From Geosiphon pyriformis (Eukaryota; Glomeromycota; Glomeromycetes; Archaeosporales; Geosiphonaceae): 64,000 nucleotides of DNA. Position 1 is the first letter of the stretch. Every line of letters begins with the position of its first letter. The position numbers were made by a program, and so were the translations under genes. The stretch covers positions 1-64,000 of the forward strand of contig JAAOMT010000094.1 of assembly GCA_016748015.1 (NCBI GenBank), written 5' to 3'. The notes beneath the pieces were generated by a model. That model did not search any database and was not told the DNA's origin. It saw only the letters and a program-made list of their open reading frames with translations. Positions 60,141-64,000 of the stretch are shown one piece after another.

Positions 60141-63100
60141 ATCACAATATAAAAAAATATTAACAAATACTAACAATAACAATATTAATAACAACAGCAG
60201 CTCTGAAAACAAAATTTTTATAATTATTATTATTGTTAAAAACTTAATTACATTACAAAAAATTGCCACAAAAAACTATCAAATCAGAATTATGAAAACC
60301 AATATTAGCAACAATTCAAATATTTATAATTTACAGAATTTTAATATTCTTTGTCTTCATATTAAAAATCTTAATACTTCTCTTAACTATTACAGAATTA
60401 TTTTCAACATTCACAAATAATATTACAAACACTATTTTAATATTAAGCTTTGCTATATAGCAATCCAAAACTCCAAGCTATTGACTATAATTAAGAATAA
60501 CAAAGCAACAATAAAAACAAAATTTAATCTATTATAGTATTATTTCAAACTATAAATTATAATAATTTACTATTCTAAACAACTATAACAGAATATTCAA
60601 ACCAAACTTTATATCTTGATCTTATAAAAACTTTGAATTTTAATAATGCTGTATTTTTGAAAGAAAAAACTGTAATTGAAATTATTAATCTGTTTTTTTT
60701 AACAACAATCAAGCTATCTTAAATACAATTTTTTTTATCACAATTACCAAAAATAATACACTTGCTGCCATATTTCTATTTGATATTAACAAATTGAGTT
60801 TTGTTAATTTTTTTAGTAAAACTGCTATTAATTAGGGCAAACTAATTATAATAATATATACTAATACTAAAATAGAACAAATAAATATTAAACTAATACT
60901 TAAAAGTAAATTAACAAACAACATAATTACAAAACAACTTATAGATTAATTAAGTTACTAAATAAATAATACAACCACCTTTAAAATAATCATTATAAAT
61001 AAAAATACCAAAACACTAATAGAAAAAATCCACTATTTTTTTTTTAAAATCAACAAAATCAAAATTTTAATTAAAGTATTTATTATAAAAACCATTTAGT
61101 ATTAAGCTTTTATAGGAAATAATTGGTTAACTAAAGCTTATATTATGTTTGATTGAAACATCCAAGAATTTTAAATCACTTTTAACAGACAATATATTAG
61201 AATACTTATTATGTATAAATATTTTATAACAATAATTTTAAAATAACTTCTAATTAAATTCAAAAAACTTACTTTTCAGCCAATTTTAAAAACTTATCAA
61301 GTTTTTAAGCTGATAATTTCAAAACAGAACTATCACCATCTTCTATATGAGAAAAAAAAAATTGACAAAAAACTACAAACATTAATATTAGTCTACTTAA
61401 TTCTAAATCAAAGAAATTAATTATATTAACTTCTAAAATTAATTTGTGCTAATTATAAAAAAAAGTTATTTTCAATGACTATATACTTTAAAAATAATAA
61501 AATATGGCCAATTGCTACTAAATACTAATATTATTTTTGTGTATAAAAACAATTTGAATAACTAAAATGACAAAAAAATTAGAATAATATATTATGTCTT
61601 ATATATAATAAAATCTTATCAAATAAAAAATTATGAAATAATATTTCTAATAAAGGAGAAACATATAACAAATTCTGTCAATACACTATTTTAATCGATT
61701 ATTAGACCAAAAAAAAGAACTTTTTTGCTATGGTTTATAGTTAAGTAATAAACTAACTGAATTTATATCTTTATAATAAAAAAAAATTTGGAAAATAGCC
61801 ATTGTAAAAATAGAAAGATGTTATAATTAAAAAAATACATATTATAAAAAATGTCTTAATAAGCATAGAAAGATAAATAATTTATTTACCAATAATTTTA
61901 AAGTATTTTAAAACCAGTATTAAGAATTTGTTTTTACTAAAAAAAAACCCAAAAACTGGCTGACTTCAATACAAAATTATGCAATTATTGTTTAATTTCT
62001 TGTTATTTTTAGTACTATAATGAGTGTAATTTTTTATTTAATTTATCTTAATAAACACTTTATTCCATTCTTAAATTCGAAAAATCTAAGGAAAAATATG
62101 TATTAATAATAGAAAACATAATATTTTAAGAATTAAGTATGATTACTAAAATAAAACAATATTTTACTTATTCTGATCTCTTTAATATATTAAAACTAAA
62201 GTAATACAATAACAATAATAAAAAATTTGTTTCAAAAAAACACATACTAATAATATTAAATTCAATTTAAGATATTTCAAACATTTTTTTATAGTTATAA
62301 TATTTTATTTCTTTATAAAAATAGATCTAAAATTAACTTTATAAATTTTTATAAATATTATAATCTAAATTGCATTCCAGTTTAGTCTTGCAAACAAAAA
62401 AATTGATGTTAAAAAAAGAATAATTAATGCTTAATATATTGAAAATATAATTGTAATACTTTAAAACAATTTTAATAAGCTCTATATAATTAAATTTCAA
62501 GAAAAAATTATATAAGTTATCTTTTTACTTTTTGTAAAAATTTCTTAATTAATCTTAGTAACTATATAAAAAGAATTAAGTCTTACTATTTAAGAAATTC
62601 AAAAATTTAGGTCAAGTAAAAAAAAAATATACAAGCTAATTTTATGAAAAATACTAGTAACTAGGTAGAATATATCTATACTAATACTATTATTTCTATT
62701 TTTTTAAATTAACAATATATTTTAAAGATTGATCAAAAAATTCAAGACTAAGTCTTATTATTTAAAGTGGCCTTAGAAATCTGTTTTTTAGCTAATATCA
62801 CAAATCTGTATATATCTGCCAAAGTTTATAAATATTTCAAAATCTCTATTTACAATTTTACTAAAGATGTTATTAAAATTTCTAAAAAAACTTTTATTGG
62901 TTTTATTTCTTCAAACATTCGAAATCTCAAAAAATTTTAATCTATTTTTAATTTTTATACAACTGTTTTTATTTTGCAATATTACTTTGCAAGTATAAAA
63001 CCTGCCAAAAGAAAATTATATATTTATAACAAAAAAAATTGATAAACTAAACTTGGAAAATTTAAGTACTTTATAATAAATACAACTTAAAATTTTTTTG

Positions 63101-64000
63101 AATCAATATGCTGATATTTTTGCCAATAAAAACAAATTCAAATATACTAATATTATAAAGCATAAGATTAACACAGAAGATGCCAAACTTATTAAATAAC
63201 AAGTCTACTAAGTAACTCTAATTAATAACAACTTAATTAAAAAAAAGTACAATGAATATTAAATAATAGATTAATCAAAAAATTACTAAGCTCTTGGTTT
63301 TTATCTATTATATTGATTACAAGAAAAATAAAAAAATCTGTTTTTGCATGAATTATTAAAAACTTAATAATATAATTCGAAAAAATTATTATTTAACTTC
63401 TTTTATTTAAAAAATTTTAAATAATCTAAAAAATAAAAAATAGTTTTTATTTTAAATTTAGTTAGTAGATATTGACAAGTCAAAATAAATTTCTTAAACA
63501 AAAAAAAAATAGTGTTTACTATCTAAGATAGAAATTTCAAATTTAATATAATGCTTTTTAAATTCTAAAATATTTTAGCTACTTTTTAATGTTTTATGGA
63601 TGTTACATACAAGAAATTTCTTTGGAAATTAGGTATAATATACTTAAAAAATATAAATGTATTTTTTGAAATCTTTAATAACTATTTGTGCTATTTCTAA
63701 CAAGTTTTTAATTATCTTAAAAATTCAGAACTAAAACTTAATCCTAATAAATATTTTTTTGAAAAAACTAAGTTAAAATTTCTGAAACATATTATTCACA
63801 AAAATAGAGTAAAACTAAATTCTAACAAAATTCAAAAGATTAAGAATTTTTTTGCTTTAAGCAATCTATAAAAACTAAAAATTTTTTAAAACTGATTAAA
63901 TATTACTATTGATTTTATTAAAAGTTTTTTTTAATATTGTCAAATCTTTCTATTATCTATTATCGAAACATGTTTTGTATTTATAAAAAGCTGGTTAGCA
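60141..64000 (+). mobile_element. Ty3/gypsy retrotransposon B, decayed and cut by the window end
   Basis: On the + strand with many stops. An Asn-rich gag end lies at about 60150-60300. A protease-end block near 61100-61220 has AFIGNNWLTKAYIMFD and ITFNRQYIRI. The pre-RT segment at 63110-63360 has NIIKHKINTEDAKLIKQQVY. The RT/RNase H connection at 63690-63960 has LKLNPNKYFFEKTKLKF, the HIIHKNRVKLNSNKIQKIKN block and IIIDFIKSFF. This is the normal order of a Ty3 polyprotein. No LTR was located on the left and the right end lies outside the window. Decay is heavier than in element A. Confidence 0.75.

Overview
The window looks like nuclear DNA of a filamentous fungus, most likely an arbuscular mycorrhizal fungus (Glomeromycotina). 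The reasons are short GT-AG introns, a very AT-rich repeat-filled background, class 3 lipase-like, BTB-TLDc and kelch-type relics of kinds that are expanded in these fungi, a Fanzor/TnpB-type remnant, and Ty3 and LINE elements resembling those of Rhizophagus. The species cannot be named from the sequence alone.

Layout. 1-6.1 kb: AT-rich, with a 0.49-kb direct repeat pair and a possible minus-strand gene relic. 6.1-7.6 kb: an RBR E3 ubiquitin ligase whose open frame continues upstream into the first exons of an ammonium transporter. 8.1-9.35 kb: a broken BTB-BACK-TLDc gene. 13.4-30.9 kb: four class 3 lipase-like genes plus one relic, separated by AT-rich DNA that also holds a kelch relic, a protein kinase relic, a CDK11-like exon fragment and three CCAAT-containing repeats. 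31.5-33.2 kb: a Tc1/mariner relic and decayed DNA. 33.2-44.7 kb: a compact, better preserved gene island with POLE2 (DNA polymerase epsilon subunit B), a decayed Fanzor/TnpB nuclease, a RAI1/DXO decapping nuclease, an unknown 802-residue protein ending in a CUE-like segment, and adenylosuccinate synthetase. 45.2-64.0 kb: decayed retrotransposons (a Ty3/gypsy element with direct terminal repeats, a LINE, and a second Ty3/gypsy element running off the window).

The most striking point is the lipase group. One copy keeps Ser, Asp and His but its frame is broken. The three copies with fully open spliced frames have each replaced the nucleophile serine (by Gly, Glu and Asn), and two of them have also lost the catalytic His. 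This suggests retained pseudoenzymes. The second point is gene-fragment mixing: an ammonium transporter start joined to an RBR ligase, and a CDK11-like exon lying antisense across the end of a lipase-like gene. The third is the Fanzor remnant between two housekeeping genes. The transposons show C-to-T and G-to-A decay, often in CpA/TpG context, resembling repeat-induced point mutation, while the gene island is spared.

POLE2 (replication), RAI1/DXO (RNA 5'-end quality control) and AdSS (AMP synthesis) are housekeeping genes that do not form a pathway. RAI1 and the unknown gene are divergent and may share a promoter. All exon models were derived by eye from splice consensus, frame and family alignment; no search was run.
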